In this document: piece after piece, positions 61,001 to 64,000 of the stretch
How positions within the stretch are numbered: position 1 is the first letter of the stretch
Layout: each line of letters opens with the position of its first letter
Source: Pelargonium nanum
Taxonomy: Eukaryota > Streptophyta > Magnoliopsida > Geraniales > Geraniaceae
Length of the DNA stretch: 64,000 bases
Assembly (NCBI GenBank): GCA_036897485.1
Contig: JAYMTF010000039.1
Location: forward strand, 1-64,000
Direction: 5' to 3'
The notes under the pieces: model-generated
Database searches by the model: none
The model's input: only the letters and a program-made list of their open reading frames with translations
What the model was told of the DNA's origin: nothing
Program-made: the position numbers and the translations under genes

Positions 61001-63631
61001 ATAATTTCTTCTGTTCCCAAATGATGTACACTTTTTTGTAAGTAATGATGCAAATGCAATGATGACATATAATCGTATATAATTTGGTCAGGATTGGTGT
61101 CCTACACCATGAGACAGTGATGAGATATATCAGTTGCATTAAGGTGATAAAAGTATCATGGAGTATATTAAATGAAGTGTTACGTAGTATTGCATTCAGA
61201 ATTTAGAATTTCTGTATTGTTACTCGTGATATATCCAAACATCAACAACTGCGTGGATAGGAATTTTATTTACAGGTTTTTCTGTTAAACTATAATGGAC
61301 AACCTTCTGATTATATCCTTAGTAGTTGCGTACTTGCGTTAGATTGAGTGTCATTCAATTCTTGCTAAGATTGCCTGTTTACATCAACATCAACATGAAG
61401 AAAAAGATCTGATTATTGAGATGTTTACGTTTAAATAATTAATGCAGGCAACCCTACAATCTACATATCTTGTGGCTCATGAACCAGATGATGATAATAT
61501 TCTGCGTACCCGAACTTATGATGTCAGTATAACGTAAGTCTAATTTTTGTGATAAAGTTACTACATATTGATTTGATAGCCTGTTAATATATTAAGTTCA
61601 GGTCTCGGCATTATAAGTCATTCCTTTTGGTTAAAAACTCCAACATGGTTTGGTTGTTATTTAGTCATCACTGTCACATATGAAATTAATACTTGGAGTT
61701 ACTTCAATAATTTGGTTAGTTTTTTATATCAATATATGAAGTTGCTGGAAAAGATCTTATCCGGTGCTTTCGTTATATTGTCCAATTTACTAAATCCGTA
61801 TTGCTTTCGGTACCATTTGATGTGGTATATCCCTTCCTTCTTTCAGGTATGATAAATATTATCAAACTCCTCGTGTTTGGCTTACTGGATATGATGAGGT
61901 TAGTCCTTTTGATGTAATTTTTTATGGCTTAATCGGTGGTTGTAAACAGTTTGGGGATTAATATTGATATTGACCTATAAACTCTCATACTGACTCTTTC
62001 TTGTGATAATTGAACATGGCAATGCCTTGCATAAATGTAAGCATGGCATGCTGTGTTGCTGGAAATATATATGGACTTATTATAATGGCGGCAGTTGAAC
62101 TACGGTTCTGGTAGAAGTCCTTGCTTATGTACTTGGCCACTAATAACTAATCAGAGGAACTTGGTTGGAGTTTCAAAATTGAGAGTTATAATCCAAAATG
62201 TTATATTACATTTGGTCCATCTTATATCTAAAATCTAAATCTGTCAGTTCACTTGAACCTGGATCTTATGTGAAATATGTTTGAATTATGAATTATGATA
62301 CACAAAAGATAAATATGTGTTTGTCACGACTCTCTAGAGCTAAGTACAGGGATCAACCGGTATAATACTTAACCAGTATATGGTCCCCAAAACTAGAAAA
62401 TATTGGTGAATTTTGTTATATGCATATATGAGTTTGGTATTTGACACTTAATTGAGGATGGGTAATAATCCTGTTAGTGCATATTATAGACCAACCACCA
62501 AGGTGTGAGATTTATATCATCGTGAGTGCATATTAATGAATTGTCTATCTAATTATATTCACCTCACTTATTGAGAGCTTTCTGGTGTGTTTGGCAGTCT
62601 AGGATGCTTTTGCAACCAGAACTTGTTCTTGAAGATGTTAGTCAAGACCATGCGCGCAAGACGGTGAGATATGCTTTATATATCTTGTAAATGATATCTT
62701 TGTGAACAGTTCACGTTTATTTTGGTCAGAGTTGGAGTTTTCAACTATCTTGGTAGTTTATTTGAGTGGTTTCACAAATAATTTGTTAGGATTACATAAA
62801 TGTGGTGTTAATGTGCTTCATTGAGTGAGCAATATTTTTTTCTTAGGAAGCTTAATGTGGTTTGTTCTTATGATATTCTTCTTTCGTCTAACTTAAAGTC
62901 AGTTTTCTAAAAATATGGTGCTTATTTATTATTATTTTTTTCTATTGGCTCGTTAGTTAACATTCATAAAAAGTTAAGCTCATCTTCTTTCCTTTCTCAC
63001 CCTACCCCTACCCTTATTATGTGCAGGTCACCATTGAAGACCATCCTCACTTGCCTGGAAAGCATGCATCTGTACATCCATGCCGACATGGGGCTGTGAT
63101 GAAGAAAATTATTGATGTGTTGATGTCTCGAGGGGTTGAACCAGAAGTTGATAAGTAAGGATAAATTCTATTCTCATATCATTCAATAACAGCTTAAGAT
63201 ACTTTCACACGAGTAATGAGTATTGTGAGAAATACTGTGTGCAATTGGTCAGTTAATTTAAATTTAAGCATTTATGAAAAAACTAAAGATTATTACAGAG
63301 GAATAAGAGAAACTTATTTTTTCCAGAATTAAAATTTATGATTTGATATTACAGTGTATCTTGTAGGCAAACAATCGGTTTAAAAAATGAGGAAACAGTC
63401 TCGTATATATGTTGATGGAACTGTGGTTTCTCTTTCCATTAATCTATACTTTTTGTTTTAGTTTGTGATCTTCAGTTGTGACTTGTCTCATGTTCTTGTA
63501 TGTATGGCTTATAGTCTCAATCTTGCTTTTGTAGGTACCTCTTCCTATTCTTGAAATTTGTAGCCTCTGTAATTCCTACCATAGAATACGACTACACCAT
63601 GGATTTTGATCTTGGTAGCTCAAGCAGTTGA
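58096..63631 (+). CDS. ATG3: Autophagy E2-like conjugating enzyme ATG3
   Basis: ATG3 accepts ATG8 from the E1-like ATG7 and transfers it to phosphatidylethanolamine, which builds autophagosome membranes. Exons are 58096-58256, 59255-59325, 59845-59961, 60076-60242, 61448-61533, 61847-61898, 62598-62663, 63027-63154 and 63535-63631, giving 314 aa (313 in Arabidopsis) with all phases consistent. The N-terminus [19 protein letters not shown] is the membrane-sensing amphipathic helix. The WLATHGKPK block and an acidic flexible insert (about residues 117-175, [18 protein letters not shown]) follow. The catalytic cysteine is C259 in [13 protein letters not shown]. The C-terminus ends in the conserved YTMDFDLG. 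All core elements are present and it looks functional. It is divergently transcribed from the PPR gene. Confidence 0.98.
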
Positions 63632-64000
63632 TCTAAAATCCAAGGTATGTTACTACTTTTATCTGCCATTTTCAATGCTCTCAAAGTTAGCAGAGAAACA
63701 AATGGCCCAGTACGACGGAGTTATACAAACAAGTTGTTTATAAAACATACTCATCATTCCTGCATTTAGTCATTTTCATTATTTGTCGTATTGCATCAAG
63801 GCCTCACTTTTCCCTAGGTTCATGATCACAGCTTGATTATTTTCGTACCCTGAAATTTAGAAGCTAACATGCAGCCTTGCAATTACATGTTCACGAATAT
63901 ACTGTTAAACTAGCATTGAGTGAATAGTATCATGTATCTTGACGTGCTGTGATCCGATTTTTACGACAAGGCTCAAGTAGGCAACTAGATACCATGATGA
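63632..64000 (+). other. ATG3 3' region
   Basis: A donor-like CCAAG|GTATGT lies at about 63639-63649, just after the stop codon, so the 3' UTR may be spliced. No other gene is visible before the window end. Confidence 0.4.

Noticed and set aside
61000-61160. TTCTTCTGTTCCCAAATGATGTACA and a later ATGGAGTAT in an ATG3 intron
   Set aside because: They loosely resemble Stowaway ends, but the inverted match is too poor to call an element.
1-64000. Any defence system, biosynthetic cluster or CRISPR-like array
   Set aside because: Genes are ordinary, dispersed plant nuclear genes, each with its own introns and strand. No regularly spaced repeats with unique spacers and no functional clustering were seen.

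Overview
The window is plant nuclear DNA, most likely from a eudicot. It is AT-rich, its genes are split by many short GT-AG introns, and every recognised protein is a plant family member. Several Stowaway-type and Tourist-type MITEs lie in introns and spacers. Their ends (CTCCCTCYGTCYC and GGGCTTGTTTGGTA types) would suit an asterid, but the species cannot be fixed from the sequence.

Layout from left to right: (1) the 3' third of KU70 (+, 189-1619). (2) SAD2, an importin-7/8-type importin beta (+, 3304-11628, 22 exons, 1033 aa). (3) A trithorax-type histone methyltransferase of the ATX1/ATX2 clade (+, 15205-27082, 24 exons, 1077 aa). (4) A GPI-anchored-type aspartic protease (+, 31500-37913, 10 exons, 487 aa). 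(5) A small secreted cysteine-rich protein of the TPD1-like family (-, 40550-41250, two exons, 124 aa), which is only visible after splicing. (6) A clade E-type PP2C phosphatase (-, 42941-45504, five coding exons, 414 aa, plus a leader intron). (7) A conserved-looking protein I do not recognise (+, 48135-52305, 8 exons, 291 aa). (8) A PPR protein resembling Arabidopsis At4g18975 (-, 53761-57656). (9) ATG3, the autophagy E2-like enzyme (+, 58096-63631, 9 exons, 314 aa). For every complete model except the PPR gene, the exon lengths sum to a whole number of codons and every junction phase agrees. The PPR gene's last four exons also agree, but its first exon is tentative.

These are independent housekeeping, signalling and chromatin genes, not a cluster with a shared pathway. 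The closest pairing is the head-to-head PPR/ATG3 pair, which share about 440 bp between start codons. The spacers hold MITEs, three LTR-like fossils with related 3' parts, and a partial plastid-type trnH. I found no CRISPR array, operon, complete retroelement or defence-like system. The most useful leads are the hidden TPD1-like gene, the in-frame upstream start of the PP2C gene (which would remove its predicted lipidation site), the nested in-frame duplications in the PPR protein, the organellar trnH fragment and the unrecognised 291-aa gene.
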